A stretch of DNA of 64,000 nt from Flavobacteriaceae bacterium (GCA_013373105.1 JABXIJ010000004.1:21451-85450); one strand, 5' to 3'; shown: positions 9,297-20,583, counted from the stretch's first letter. Numbers and translations: made by a program. The notes: a model not told the origin generated them from the sequence alone.

Positions 9297-10307
9297 GTGA
9301 AGAAAATTTTAGTTACAGGAGGCTTAGGTTTTATAGGCTCTCATACTGTAGTTGAACTTCAAAACGAAGGTTTTGAAGTTGTAATTATAGATGACCTTTC
9401 TAACACAAGGCTTTCTGTTTTAGACAGTATTTCAGAAATTACAGGAAAAAAACCCGATTTTCATCAACTTGATGTTCGAAAAAAAAGCGATTTAAAATCT
9501 TTTTTCGATAATAATTCAATTGATGGAATCATACACTTTGCAGCCTTTAAAGCTGTAGGTGAAAGTATGGAAAATCCTCTAGACTATTATGAAAACAACT
9601 TAAGTTCATTAGTTTATATTTTACAAGAAATTAGAGATAGAAAATTAGATAATTTTATTTTCTCATCATCTGCAACTGTATATGGTGAAGCAGATTCTTT
9701 ACCATTAACTGAAGATGCACCTGTAAAAAAAGCAGAATCTGTTTATGGAAATACTAAGAAAATTGGTGAAGAAATTATAAGAGATGCTAGTGCAGCTCAT
9801 GGTATTAATACAATTGCATTACGTTATTTTAATCCAATTGGAGCACATGAGTCTGCCAAAATTGGAGAATTACCTCTTGGTGTTCCAGCGAATTTAATTC
9901 CTTTTGTAACTCAAACTGCAGCTGGTATTCGAGAGCAATTATCTGTTTTTGGAGATGATTATCCTACAGAAGATGGAACTGCAATTCGAGATTATATTCA
10001 TGTAGTAGACCTTGCAAAAGCACATATTGCTGCTTTAAAAAGATTATTAAATAAAAAAAATAAAAAAATTTTTGAATACTTTAATGTAGGTACAGGTAAG
10101 GGTAGTTCAGTTTTAGAAGTTATAAAAACTTTTGAAAAAGTAAACAACCTAAAACTAAATTATAAAATTGTAGATAGAAGACCTGGTGATGTTATGGCTT
10201 CTTATGCAGATACTACCAATGCCAATAAAGAGTTAGAGTGGAAAACAGAAAAAACTCTTGAAGAAGCTCTAGCATCTGCCTGGGAATGGCAATTGAATCA
10301 GAAATAA
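9297..10307 (+). CDS. galE: UDP-glucose 4-epimerase
   Basis: TGGLGFIGSHTVVEL, SSSATVYGEADSLPLTE, ALRYFNPIGAH. Confidence 0.95.
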   Translation: MKKILVTGGLGFIGSHTVVELQNEGFEVVIIDDLSNTRLSVLDSISEITGKKPDFHQLDVRKKSDLKSFFDNNSIDGIIHFAAFKAVGESMENPLDYYENNLSSLVYILQEIRDRKLDNFIFSSSATVYGEADSLPLTEDAPVKKAESVYGNTKKIGEEIIRDASAAHGINTIALRYFNPIGAHESAKIGELPLGVPANLIPFVTQTAAGIREQLSVFGDDYPTEDGTAIRDYIHVVDLAKAHIAALKRLLNKKNKKIFEYFNVGTGKGSSVLEVIKTFEKVNNLKLNYKIVDRRPGDVMASYADTTNANKELEWKTEKTLEEALASAWEWQLNQK

Positions 10308-10340
10308 ACTTATTAATATCATCAAGAAAAACTTGAATAA

Positions 10341-10369
10341 AAGAGAAGCAAAAATGCTTCTCTTTTTTT
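10341..10369 (+). terminator. Rho-independent terminator after galE
   Basis: AAGAGAAGCA-AAAA-TGCTTCTCTT then T run. Confidence 0.85.
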
Positions 10370-10415
10370 GTATTTTCGAAAACTTAATTATTGATACTGA
10401 ATAAAAATCAGATTT

Positions 10416-11753
10416 ATGAACTGGGAACAACTCCTTTCTTTAAAACGTTTTGGTGATACAGAAAAAAGACATCGAGCATTACAAGATGAAACACGCCTTG
10501 GTTTTGAAGTTGATTTCGATAGAATTATTTTTTCATCAACTTTTAGAAGCTTACAAGACAAAACTCAAGTTATACCACTTTCTGAAACTGATTTTGTTCA
10601 TACTCGTTTAACACACAGTTTAGAGGTTTCTGTAGTAGGAAGAACTTTGGGCAGAAAAGTTGGTAAAGTATTGTTAGAACGTCATCCAGAATTAGAAAAA
10701 CTTGGTTATACTTTTAACGATTTTGGCGCTATAGTTGCAGCTGCTTCAGTAACTCATGATATTGGAAATCCACCATTTGGACATTCTGGTGAAAAAGCTA
10801 TTGGCGAATATTTTAAAACTGGTAATGGTTTGCAATATAAAAATCAGTTAACTGAAAAAGAATATCAAGATTTAATTGATTTTGAAGGAAATGCCAATGG
10901 TTTTAAAATTCTAACTGAATCTAGAGAAGGAATTTCAGGTGGTTTACGATTAAGTTATGCAACCTTGGGTGCTTTTTTAAAGTATCCAAAAGAAAGTTTA
11001 CCAAAAAAACCTTCTAGACACATATGTGATAAAAAATATGGCTTTTTTCAAACTGATAAAGAAGCATTTTTAGATGTGGTAAGCGAACTAGGAATGTTAA
11101 AAAAATCAACTCAAAACATTTCATATTTCAGACATCCACTAGCTTATTTAGTAGAAGCAGCAGATGATATTTGTTATACTATAATTGACTTTGAAGATGG
11201 AATAAATCTTGGGTTAATAGAAGAAGAATTTGCCTTAGAGTACATGATAAAGTTAGTAAAAGATGTAATCGACAGTAAAAAATACCATTCTCTACAAAGC
11301 AAAAAAGATAGAGTTAGCTATTTAAGAGCACTAGCAATTGGTGTATTAATTAATGAAGCTGTTGAAATTTTCTTACAAAATGAAACAGCAATATTAGATG
11401 GTACTTTCGACAAATCTCTATTAGATAAATGTAAGTATGAAGCTCAAATTAACGACATAATTAAAATAAGTATCAACAAAATTTACGAAAGTAAAGAAGT
11501 CATTGAAAAAGAGATAGCTGGCTATAAAATAATTGGCGATTTACTCGATGTTTTTATTACTGCAGTAAACAACAAATTCAATGGTAATGAAACTAATTAT
11601 GATTATCTAATTATTAATCTATTACCTGATGAATGCATTGTAGATTTTGAATCTACTTATCAAAGAATTATGAATATTACAAGTTATGTAGCAGGCTTGT
11701 CTGACAGTTATGCCATGCGTTTGCATAAAAAATTAACAGGTAATATTATTTAA
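10416..11753 (+). CDS. dgt: dGTP triphosphohydrolase (dGTPase)
   Basis: HSLEVSVVGRTLGRKVG, HDIGNPPFGHSGEKAI HD motif. Confidence 0.93.
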   Translation: MNWEQLLSLKRFGDTEKRHRALQDETRLGFEVDFDRIIFSSTFRSLQDKTQVIPLSETDFVHTRLTHSLEVSVVGRTLGRKVGKVLLERHPELEKLGYTFNDFGAIVAAASVTHDIGNPPFGHSGEKAIGEYFKTGNGLQYKNQLTEKEYQDLIDFEGNANGFKILTESREGISGGLRLSYATLGAFLKYPKESLPKKPSRHICDKKYGFFQTDKEAFLDVVSELGMLKKSTQNISYFRHPLAYLVEAADDICYTIIDFEDGINLGLIEEEFALEYMIKLVKDVIDSKKYHSLQSKKDRVSYLRALAIGVLINEAVEIFLQNETAILDGTFDKSLLDKCKYEAQINDIIKISINKIYESKEVIEKEIAGYKIIGDLLDVFITAVNNKFNGNETNYDYLIINLLPDECIVDFESTYQRIMNITSYVAGLSDSYAMRLHKKLTGNII

Positions 11754-11782
11754 AATAATTTTTTAATCTTTATTTATAACCA

Positions 11783-12202
11783 ATGATAAAATTTCTACAA
11801 AAACCTCTTTTCTACTGTTTTATAGTTTCTTTTATGTTTGTATTAGCGTGCAAATCTAAAGTAGTTTCAAAAAAGAAAGAAAATGATGTAACTATGATTA
11901 AAGAAAAACTAATAACTCAAAAAACCTATAATGAAGATAGTACGTATCTATTAATAGCAAACTACTATCAAAATATAGAGGTTATTAAAAACTTTAAATT
12001 TAAAGTGATGGAAAGTTCATCAAAAAAAATAATTTTTGAAGGTGAATTTAATGGAACTAAACTAGAGTGGCACTCAAAAACTGAATTAAAAGGTCACTTA
12101 TATGTGGGTATGGTTAAAGAAGATGATGCTTCTGTTCTTGAAGGTAATACAAAAAACAATGAGGATAAAAACTCATACAAAATTATTAAAATTAAAAACT
12201 AG
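11783..12202 (+). CDS. Hypothetical lipoprotein
   Basis: Lipobox-like FVLACKSK after N-terminal hydrophobic stretch. Confidence 0.6.
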   Translation: MIKFLQKPLFYCFIVSFMFVLACKSKVVSKKKENDVTMIKEKLITQKTYNEDSTYLLIANYYQNIEVIKNFKFKVMESSSKKIIFEGEFNGTKLEWHSKTELKGHLYVGMVKEDDASVLEGNTKNNEDKNSYKIIKIKN

Positions 12203-12205
12203 CTG

Positions 12206-15200
12206 ATGAAAAAAATTACAACGTGCATACTAGCAGTAACAACCTTACTTTTTCTTTCTTGTTCAAAAGAAAAAGAAAGTATAAAAATTAAAGAGCTTAG
12301 GTATAAGAGAGAGAAAAAGGTAGAAGGCAAGCGACATAAAATGGGTATTGAGCATATGGCCGATTATTTCAAACAAATAAGCAAGCCAATAGGTGCAAAA
12401 GAATCAGCTTACGAACCTGGTTTTCTTTACAAAGAATATTTAAAAGCTCAAACAAAAGCAAAAACTAGAGCAAAAAGCAATAATTCACCTACAGCAGTTT
12501 TTACAGAAAGAGGACCAAGTAACGTTCCTGGTAGAACAAGAGGAATGGTGGTTGACCCAAATGACAAAACAAGATGGTTTGTTGGTTCTGTTGGTGGTGG
12601 TGTTTGGTTAACTGAAGATGAAGGTGCAACTTGGACAAACTTAACTGATGGTAAAATTCCAAATTTAGCTACTTCAGTTATAGCTATAAGTCCACAGGAC
12701 AGTAATACATTATATGTTGGTACAGGTGAACCTTTTGGAAATTTAGATGCCATTGGTGGTTCTGGAGTTTTTAAAACTGTAGACGGTGGTACAACTTGGA
12801 CAAATTTAACTGCCACAGCAGACTTTGGAGATATTGGTAGAATGATTGTTAATCCAAATAACAAAAACAATGTTTTAGTTAGCTCAAAAACTGGTATCTA
12901 TAGGACTAATGATGGTGGAACTAGATGGACAAGAACCTATGATTCAAGTGGAAATTGGGTTCAAGATTTAGATGCAGATCCATCAAACTTTAATATTCAA
13001 TACGGATCTGTTAAAGATGTTGGGGTTGTAAAAAGTACAGATGGTGGAGTTAGTTGGTCTTTGATATTTGACACAGCTAATTTTAATGCAAATCATTCAA
13101 GATTTGAGTTATCAGTTTCGCCAGTAGATAATAATTATGTGTATTTAAGTGTATATTCTCCTACAGGAGGTACTTCTGTAAATACAGACTTTTATATTTC
13201 TAAAGACAAAGGAGCTAATTTTACTTCTTTAAGTCCACTTTCTGGTCAAAGTGGAAGTGCTTCAAATTTACTTACTGGTCAAGGTTGGTATGACAATATT
13301 ATTATGGCACACCCATTTCAAAAGAATGTTTTTTATGTTGGTGGTGTTGCACTTTTTAAAGTTACCATGAATGAAAATGATGATACATTTAGTTTTCAAT
13401 CAATTGCATCTGGTTACGATGGTTCTCAAATAAATACAAGTGTTCATGTAGACCAACATGGATTGGAATATATACCAGGTACATCTGCTCAAGAATTTAG
13501 AATCTTATTATCTAATGATGGTGGTGTATACAGTACTGGTTTTGGAACTAATCCTGGAGCTACTCAAGGAGATTGGTCTAGTACAAATGTTTCTAAAAAT
13601 ACTACTCAGTTTTATGGTGCAACAAAGCAAAATGGTGAAGATAATTACATTGCTGGAGCACAAGACAATGGATCTTGGATTTCATTTGACGATGATGCAA
13701 CTAAAACAAAAACTTATACAAAACTCTTAGGAGGTGATGGGTTTGAAGCTGTATGGCATTATGATAAGCCTGGAGATTTTATAGTTGCTTCTCAAAGATA
13801 TGGTAACATTGTACAATTTTTAAATTATAGTGGAAAACTCGTTTCTTTTCCAGATGCTGGAAACAGCTCTTTAACACCATTTTATTCAAAACTTTCTAAT
13901 GCAGATAACAATCCAGATGTAGTTTTTGCAATATCTACTAATGGTGTATGGCGTTCACCAGATTTTGGTACAAATTGGAATCTAAGTAGCATCTCTAATT
14001 TTACACCAAGTGCATCTAGCTCATTAAATGTAGAGGTTTCTGTAGCAAACCCAAATATTGTTTGGGCTGGAGCTGCCATGACAGAAACAGGATCTTATGC
14101 TTTACATGTTTCGCAAGATAATGGTATAACTTTTACACCTGCTTTAACTCCATATTTTAATCCAAATAATTCTCATAATTTGTTTATTTCTGGTATTGGT
14201 TTATCACCAACAAATGAAAATAGAGCTTATGCCCTATTCTCTGCTAGTGGAAAAGCTAAAATTTTGAAAACTGAAAATTTAGGAGGATCTTGGACAGATA
14301 TTTCTGGATTTTCAGATAGTTCTGGAGTTTCTCAATTTGGATTCCCAGATGTAAAAGTGCATTGTCTAATAGAAATGCCTTATGATGAAAATGTATTATG
14401 GGTTGGAACAGATATTGGTTTATTGGAAACTACAGATGGTGGTGCTAGTTGGAATTTAAGAACCGATTTTATTTCTGTTGCCATTTACGATATGCGAATT
14501 GTAAACGACCAAGTAGTCTTTGCAACTCATGGTAGAGGAGTTTGGTCTGCAACTGTAAGTGAATTAAGTAACTATACATTACCAGCATTTTTAAGACAAC
14601 CAACAGTTTCTGCTGTACAAAAATCAATTGAAAGTAATAAAGCTGTAATTTCATATAGTGTGCCATCAAACAATGTAACAAGAACGAAGCTTTTTGTAGA
14701 TGGTGTAGAAAAATCTGAAGTTACACAAACCTTTAATACATCTACAACTTACACTTTTGAAACAGAAGATTTAACAGAAGGAAAACACACTTATGCTGTT
14801 CAATTATTCGACGATAATGCTTCAATATCTACAATTGTAGATAATAGTGCAGAGGTAGAAATTATTGATTTTAATGCTAAAACTACAAACATTGCGATAG
14901 CAGAATTTACCCCTAATGATATTTATGCTTTTGATGGTACTTTTAAAGTTGATGATGCTCAACAACAATTTACTGACGATGTTATAAATAATTCAACATC
15001 TCCTTACCAAAATAGTACTACATATAGTTTTGTTTTAAAAACTCCACTTGAAGTAGACGATCAGAATGCAGAATTTACTTACGAAGACATTGCCATTGTT
15101 GAACCTTTTGATAATCCTACATCAGATTTAACTCAATTTTGGGACTACGTTACTATTGAGGCTTCAAGTGATTTAAAAGATTGGATATTGCTAGATAAAT

Positions 15201-15679
15201 ATGACGCTAGAAGATTTAATGATTGGTTAAACATTTATAACAGTGATAACCCAACTGTATCTGATACAGACTTTAAAACACAACAAATAAATTTATTACA
15301 AAAAGGAGTATTATTAGGTGGTACTTATGTTTTTAGATTTTCATTAGTAACAGATCCTGCAGTTAACAGTTTAGGTTGGTATATTAAATCTATTAATGCT
15401 ACTACTGCTTCTATAAAAGAAGTTATTGATAATAAAAAAGATTTAGTTGTTTATCCAACAATTTCAAATGGTAACTTTACTGTTTTTGCAAATAGTAATT
15501 TAGGTGAAACTAAGATTAGCATATTTGACGTTACAGGTAAACAAGTTTACAATGATAAAACTAACTTTGGTACATCTAATAAACTTGAATTAAGTGTAAA
15601 CCTTAAACCTGGTGTTTATTTTGTTAACCTTATTGGAAATACAAATACTAGAATTTCAAAAAAGATTATAATTAAGTAA
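12206..15679 (+). CDS. Large secreted BNR/VPS10-sortilin-type beta-propeller protein with T9SS C-terminal sorting domain
   Basis: Repeated TxDGGxTW Asp-box motifs; C-terminus VVYPTISNGNFTV...ISIFDVTGKQV...LKPGVYFVNLIGN...KKIIIK. Confidence 0.92.
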   Translation: MKKITTCILAVTTLLFLSCSKEKESIKIKELRYKREKKVEGKRHKMGIEHMADYFKQISKPIGAKESAYEPGFLYKEYLKAQTKAKTRAKSNNSPTAVFTERGPSNVPGRTRGMVVDPNDKTRWFVGSVGGGVWLTEDEGATWTNLTDGKIPNLATSVIAISPQDSNTLYVGTGEPFGNLDAIGGSGVFKTVDGGTTWTNLTATADFGDIGRMIVNPNNKNNVLVSSKTGIYRTNDGGTRWTRTYDSSGNWVQDLDADPSNFNIQYGSVKDVGVVKSTDGGVSWSLIFDTANFNANHSRFELSVSPVDNNYVYLSVYSPTGGTSVNTDFYISKDKGANFTSLSPLSGQSGSASNLLTGQGWYDNIIMAHPFQKNVFYVGGVALFKVTMNENDDTFSFQSIASGYDGSQINTSVHVDQHGLEYIPGTSAQEFRILLSNDGGVYSTGFGTNPGATQGDWSSTNVSKNTTQFYGATKQNGEDNYIAGAQDNGSWISFDDDATKTKTYTKLLGGDGFEAVWHYDKPGDFIVASQRYGNIVQFLNYSGKLVSFPDAGNSSLTPFYSKLSNADNNPDVVFAISTNGVWRSPDFGTNWNLSSISNFTPSASSSLNVEVSVANPNIVWAGAAMTETGSYALHVSQDNGITFTPALTPYFNPNNSHNLFISGIGLSPTNENRAYALFSASGKAKILKTENLGGSWTDISGFSDSSGVSQFGFPDVKVHCLIEMPYDENVLWVGTDIGLLETTDGGASWNLRTDFISVAIYDMRIVNDQVVFATHGRGVWSATVSELSNYTLPAFLRQPTVSAVQKSIESNKAVISYSVPSNNVTRTKLFVDGVEKSEVTQTFNTSTTYTFETEDLTEGKHTYAVQLFDDNASISTIVDNSAEVEIIDFNAKTTNIAIAEFTPNDIYAFDGTFKVDDAQQQFTDDVINNSTSPYQNSTTYSFVLKTPLEVDDQNAEFTYEDIAIVEPFDNPTSDLTQFWDYVTIEASSDLKDWILLDKYDARRFNDWLNIYNSDNPTVSDTDFKTQQINLLQKGVLLGGTYVFRFSLVTDPAVNSLGWYIKSINATTASIKEVIDNKKDLVVYPTISNGNFTVFANSNLGETKISIFDVTGKQVYNDKTNFGTSNKLELSVNLKPGVYFVNLIGNTNTRISKKIIIK

Positions 15680-15701
15680 TTTTATAAAAACTATAGTTTA
15701 T

Positions 15702-15735
15702 AAGAAAAGGCATTGTTACAATGTCTTTTCTTTTT
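15702..15735. terminator. Terminator hairpin shared by convergent BNR gene and dxs
   Basis: AAGAAAAGGCATTG-TTA-CAATGTCTTTTCTT plus T run; overlaps dxs stop. Confidence 0.75.
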
Positions 15736-17512
15736 TTAATAAGGATACCAAACTTTTAGAATCTAATTCTATATCTTCAAAAAGTAAGTTTGTATTTCCA
15801 TGGCCTAAAAACTTATCTGGAATTCCAAGTACTTTAACTGGAATTGAATAGTTTTGTTTGGCTACAAATTCTAATATAGCTGTTCCAAAACCACCATTTA
15901 TTACTCCATCTTCTATGGTGATTATCTTATTGTAATTAGTACAAATTTCATGTAATAATACTTCATCTAAAGGTTTTACAAACCTAAAATCGTAATGAGA
16001 AAAATCTATATTATTTTCAATATTTTGTAAAGTATCAAAGATTTTATCTGCTATAGTACCAACAGATAAAATGGCTATTTTATTTCCTTTTTGTAAGCAA
16101 ATACCCTTTCCTATTTCAATCTTTTGAAAAGGTTTTTCCCATTCTTTAAGTTTACCAAAACCTCTTGGATACCTTATTGCAATGGGTTGCTTAAGTTCTT
16201 GTTGAACTGTATATAAAATATTTCTAAGTTCTATTTCATTTCTAGGTGCAACAATGTTAATGTTTGGAATACATCTTAAAAAAGCAATATCAAAAACTCC
16301 ATGATGAGTTGCTCCATCTTCACCTACCAAACCTGCTCTGTCTATACAGAAAATTACTGGTAAATTTTGTAGAGCTACATCGTGTATAACTTGATCGTAA
16401 GCACGTTGTAAAAAGGTAGAGTAAATAACACAAAAAGGAATCAAATTTTGAGTAGCAAAACCTGCTGCTAAAGTAACTGCATGTTGTTCTGCAATACCAA
16501 CATCAAAAGTTCTATCTGGAAATTCTTGCATCATTCGTTTAAGTGAACTACCTGTTAACATTGCAGGTGTAATAGCAACTATTTTGTTGTTAGTTCTTGC
16601 AAGCTCTACAATTGTTTTTCCAAACACATCTTGATATTTGGTAAACCCTGCTTCATTCTTTTTAATACGTTCTCCAGAAACTTTATCGAACTTTCCTGGT
16701 GCATGATAAGTTACTTGATCTTCTTCTGCTTTCTGTAAACCTTTACCTTTTTTAGTAATTACATGTAAAAATTTAGGCCCTTTTACAGCTTTTAGACGTT
16801 CTAATTCTTCTAATATTGTTGGCAAATCATGTCCATCTATAGGCCCTGAATAATCAAATTTTAGCGATTTAAATAAGTTACCTTTTTTAGGTTTTTTCTT
16901 CTTTTTAACCTGAGTTAAATATTCTTTTAATGCCCCAACTGCAGGGTCAATTCCAATAGCATTATCATTTAAAATAACTAAAATATTGGCATTACTAACT
17001 CCAGCATGATTTAAAGCTTCAAATGCCATACCACTAGCAATAGAAGCATCACCAATTACAGCTATATGATTTGTGTTTTCATCACCCTTTAACTTAGAAG
17101 CTATAGCCATACCTAAAACTGCTGAAATTGAAGTTGAAGAATGGCCAACCCCAAAAACATCATATTCGCTTTCTGAACGAGATGGAAAACCAGAAATACC
17201 TCCAAACTGCCTGTTACTTTCAAAAATAGATTTTCTACCTGTTAAAATTTTATGACCATAAGCTTGATGACCAACATCCCAAACCAATTTATCGTTTGGT
17301 GTATTAAATACATAATGTAATGCAATAGTTAATTCAATAACTCCAAGGCTGGCACCTAAATGCCCTTCTTTAGTTGAAACAATATCAATAATAAACTCTC
17401 TTAATTCACTAGCCAATTCTGGTAGTTCGTTAGGAGTTAGTTTTCTTAAATCTTTAGGTGAATTTATATGTCTTAAAAAATTTTCCAATGTATTGCAAAA
17501 ATACAACTTCAA
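15716..17512 (-). CDS. dxs: 1-deoxy-D-xylulose-5-phosphate synthase
   Basis: LVWDVGHQAYGHKILTGR, GHSSTSISAVLGMA, AEQHAVTLAAGFA, GLVGEDGATHHGVFD. Confidence 0.96.
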   Translation of the reverse strand: MKLYFCNTLENFLRHINSPKDLRKLTPNELPELASELREFIIDIVSTKEGHLGASLGVIELTIALHYVFNTPNDKLVWDVGHQAYGHKILTGRKSIFESNRQFGGISGFPSRSESEYDVFGVGHSSTSISAVLGMAIASKLKGDENTNHIAVIGDASIASGMAFEALNHAGVSNANILVILNDNAIGIDPAVGALKEYLTQVKKKKKPKKGNLFKSLKFDYSGPIDGHDLPTILEELERLKAVKGPKFLHVITKKGKGLQKAEEDQVTYHAPGKFDKVSGERIKKNEAGFTKYQDVFGKTIVELARTNNKIVAITPAMLTGSSLKRMMQEFPDRTFDVGIAEQHAVTLAAGFATQNLIPFCVIYSTFLQRAYDQVIHDVALQNLPVIFCIDRAGLVGEDGATHHGVFDIAFLRCIPNINIVAPRNEIELRNILYTVQQELKQPIAIRYPRGFGKLKEWEKPFQKIEIGKGICLQKGNKIAILSVGTIADKIFDTLQNIENNIDFSHYDFRFVKPLDEVLLHEICTNYNKIITIEDGVINGGFGTAILEFVAKQNYSIPVKVLGIPDKFLGHGNTNLLFEDIELDSKSLVSLLKKEKTL

Positions 17513-17543
17513 TTTTTGTAATATTACTATTCAATTCATATTT

Positions 17544-17993
17544 ATGTTAGATACTTTTGATGACATTTACTTTATGAAAAAAGCATTGCAAGAAGCTGAA
17601 ATTGCTTTTAATAAAGGAGAAGTTCCTGTTGGTGCAGTTATAGTTTTACAAAATAAAATAATTGCAAGAGCACATAATTTAACGGAAACTTTGAATGATG
17701 TTACTGCACATGCAGAAATGCAGGCCTTTACAGCAGCTGCAGATTTTCTTGGAGGAAAATATTTGAGAGATTGCACTCTATATGTTACCCTAGAACCTTG
17801 CCAAATGTGTGCAGGTGCTAGTTATTGGGCACAAATTGGTAAAATAGTTTATGCTGCTACTGATTTAGAAAGAGGTTTTAAAGAATTAAAAACTACTTTA
17901 CACCCAAAAACAAAAGTAATATCTGGTATATTAGCTGAAGAGGCTTCTAAATTGCTTAAAAAATTCTTTGTTGAAAAACGAAATTTGAATTAA
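17544..17993 (+). CDS. tadA: tRNA-specific adenosine deaminase
   Basis: HAEMQAF and PCQMCAGA zinc motifs; start at MLDTFDD. Confidence 0.93.
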   Translation: MLDTFDDIYFMKKALQEAEIAFNKGEVPVGAVIVLQNKIIARAHNLTETLNDVTAHAEMQAFTAAADFLGGKYLRDCTLYVTLEPCQMCAGASYWAQIGKIVYAATDLERGFKELKTTLHPKTKVISGILAEEASKLLKKFFVEKRNLN

Positions 17994-18084
17994 TTAATTT
18001 GTTAAAGTTTTATCAATTTTTTTTATAAAATTGGCAGAACAGATTGTTTTAAAGAAATTTATGAATTAATTCCAAACTAATTAT

Positions 18085-20562
18085 ATGAAAAACTTTACTT
18101 TATTAATTGCGTTTTTGCTTGTCTTTAATAGTATAAGTGCGCAAGAAATTCCTGATCCAAACTATAATTTAGCATCAAGGTTTTCGCCTAACAAAGTTGC
18201 TAACATGGTACACTCTACTAGTGTTAGGGCTAATTGGCTTCAAAAAGGAAATCGTTTTTGGTATCAGTACAAAACATCTACAGAGGGCTCTAAATACTAC
18301 CTAGTTGATGCTGATAAAAAAACAAAAACTCCATTATTCGATAATATAAAAATGGCTAAATGGTTATCTGAAATTACAAAAGATCCTTATGAAGCTAAGC
18401 ACTTACCAAGATTCAGCTTTACATTTACCAAAGACGAAACAGCAATTCGTTTTTATGTAACATCAAATGAAGAGGTTCCAGCTAAAGAAGAAGACAGTAA
18501 GAAAAAGAAAAAAGGAAAACCAAAAATGGAAAAAAAGGTTTATCACTTAGAATATAAACTTGGTGGTAATGGTTTAACTATTTTAGGTACTGAAAAAGCA
18601 GAAAAAGAACCATGGAGAAGTTGGGCAAATATTGCACCTGATAGTTCAATTGTGTTGTTTTCTAAAAACTACAATTTATATTGGATGGACAAAGCTAACT
18701 TTCTAAAAGCTGTAAAAGATGATAAAGATTCTACTATTGTAGAAAATCAATGGACAAAAGATGGTGAAAAAGACTACAGCTATGGTGGTGGAGGATATGG
18801 ACAAACAGACAAAGAAAAATTAAAAAATAAAGATAAAAGACAACGTATTTTTGGATATTGGTCTCATGACTCTAAAAACTTTGTTTTTACTAGAACAGAT
18901 TCTAGACACATAGATGATTTATGGGTAATTCACTCAACAAAAAAAGGAAGACCTCAGCTTGAAACGTACAAATATCATATGGCTGGTGAGCAAGATTTTT
19001 ATAAGTATGAAATGCTTGTATTTGATGTTGTAAATAAAACTAAAAAACAAATTAAGCTAGATTCTGTACAACAATCTATTAGTATTTATAGGTTTCCAAG
19101 AAAAAAGAATACAAGAAGAGATGAGCATAACCCTACTAAACTATTATCTAAAAACAATAAAATTTACTTCAATACCATTAGTAGAGACCGTAAACGTTTA
19201 GACGTTCATGTTGCAGATATTAACACAGGTGAAGTAAAAACTCTAATCGAAGAACACTCTAATGTTTATATAGAAAATAGAGGGAAATCAATAGTGCTTT
19301 TTAACAACGAACAAGAGATCTTATTTTGGTCTGAACGTGATGGTTGGGGACACTTTTATTTGTACGATTCAGATGGTAATTTAAAAAAGCAAGTTACAGA
19401 AGGACCTTATCATGTAGATAGTTTTGAAGGCTTAGATGAAAAATCTAGAGAATTATTTTTTGTAGCAAATGGAATAAATAAAGACATAGACCCTTACTAC
19501 TCTCATCTATATAAAATAAATTTAGATGGTTCTGGAATGAAAGTTTTAAATGACGGCAACTTTAACACGAGTACAGATCTTTCTGATAATACAAAGTTTT
19601 TCGTTAGCAATTATTCAAGAGTAAATACTGTACCAAAATCTGAATTAAGAAATAGCAATGGTAGAGTAATTATGGAATTAGAAGAAGCAGATTTATCGCA
19701 ATTATTTGCTGCTGGTTATAAATTTCCAGAGCCTTTTAAAGCTAAAGCTGCAGATGGAGTTACAGATATTTATGGAGTAATGTACAAACCTTACGATTTT
19801 GATTCTATCAAAAAATATCCATTAATTGAGTATGTATATCCTGGCCCACAAACAGAAGCTGTAAATAAATCTTTCTCTCAGTATATGGATAGAACAGATA
19901 GATTGGCTCAAGTTGGTTTTGTGGTAATTACCTTAGGTAACAGAGGTGGTCATCCTGCTCGTTCTAAATGGTACCATACTTATGGTTATGGAAACTTACG
20001 TGATTATGGTTTAGCTGATAAAAAATACGTAGCTGAACAATTAGCTGATAGATATGACTTTATTAATATTGATAAAGTTGGAATCTTTGGCCATTCAGGT
20101 GGTGGATTTATGTCTACTGCAGCAATGCTAGTATATCCAGATTTCTTTAAAGTAGCTGTATCATCTGCAGGAAATCATGACAACTCTGTATACAATTCTT
20201 GGTGGAGTGAAACACATCATGGTATAAAAGAAGAAAAAGATGCAAAAGGTAATATTTCTTACAAATACATGATTGATAAAAACCAATCGCTAGCTAAAAA
20301 TTTAAAAGGTAAAATTTTATTAGCTACAGGTGATGTAGATAACAATGTACATCCTGCAGGAACTATTAGAATGGTAAATGCATTTATGAAAGCCAACAAA
20401 CGTTTCGATTTTATGTTATTTCCAGGAAGTAGACATGGTTTTAGCGACAGAGAATACTGGTTTTGGAGAAAAGCAGATTACTTTAGTAAACATCTTTTAG
20501 GTAAAGAAATTGAAGGTGTAGATTTAATGGAAATGAATAGAGATATTCCTCAGAAAAGATAA
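18085..20562 (+). CDS. S9 family prolyl oligopeptidase / dipeptidyl peptidase IV
   Basis: IFGHSGGGFMSTAAML nucleophile, PGSRHGF; N-terminal signal peptide. Confidence 0.93.
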   Translation: MKNFTLLIAFLLVFNSISAQEIPDPNYNLASRFSPNKVANMVHSTSVRANWLQKGNRFWYQYKTSTEGSKYYLVDADKKTKTPLFDNIKMAKWLSEITKDPYEAKHLPRFSFTFTKDETAIRFYVTSNEEVPAKEEDSKKKKKGKPKMEKKVYHLEYKLGGNGLTILGTEKAEKEPWRSWANIAPDSSIVLFSKNYNLYWMDKANFLKAVKDDKDSTIVENQWTKDGEKDYSYGGGGYGQTDKEKLKNKDKRQRIFGYWSHDSKNFVFTRTDSRHIDDLWVIHSTKKGRPQLETYKYHMAGEQDFYKYEMLVFDVVNKTKKQIKLDSVQQSISIYRFPRKKNTRRDEHNPTKLLSKNNKIYFNTISRDRKRLDVHVADINTGEVKTLIEEHSNVYIENRGKSIVLFNNEQEILFWSERDGWGHFYLYDSDGNLKKQVTEGPYHVDSFEGLDEKSRELFFVANGINKDIDPYYSHLYKINLDGSGMKVLNDGNFNTSTDLSDNTKFFVSNYSRVNTVPKSELRNSNGRVIMELEEADLSQLFAAGYKFPEPFKAKAADGVTDIYGVMYKPYDFDSIKKYPLIEYVYPGPQTEAVNKSFSQYMDRTDRLAQVGFVVITLGNRGGHPARSKWYHTYGYGNLRDYGLADKKYVAEQLADRYDFINIDKVGIFGHSGGGFMSTAAMLVYPDFFKVAVSSAGNHDNSVYNSWWSETHHGIKEEKDAKGNISYKYMIDKNQSLAKNLKGKILLATGDVDNNVHPAGTIRMVNAFMKANKRFDFMLFPGSRHGFSDREYWFWRKADYFSKHLLGKEIEGVDLMEMNRDIPQKR

Positions 20563-20583
20563 CCTGAACATTTTATTATAAAA

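Noticed and set aside
12448-12870. 140-aa minus-strand ORF inside the BNR/propeller gene
   Set aside because: Antisense to a well-supported CDS; open frame is explained by repetitive Asp-box codons, with no recognisable domain.
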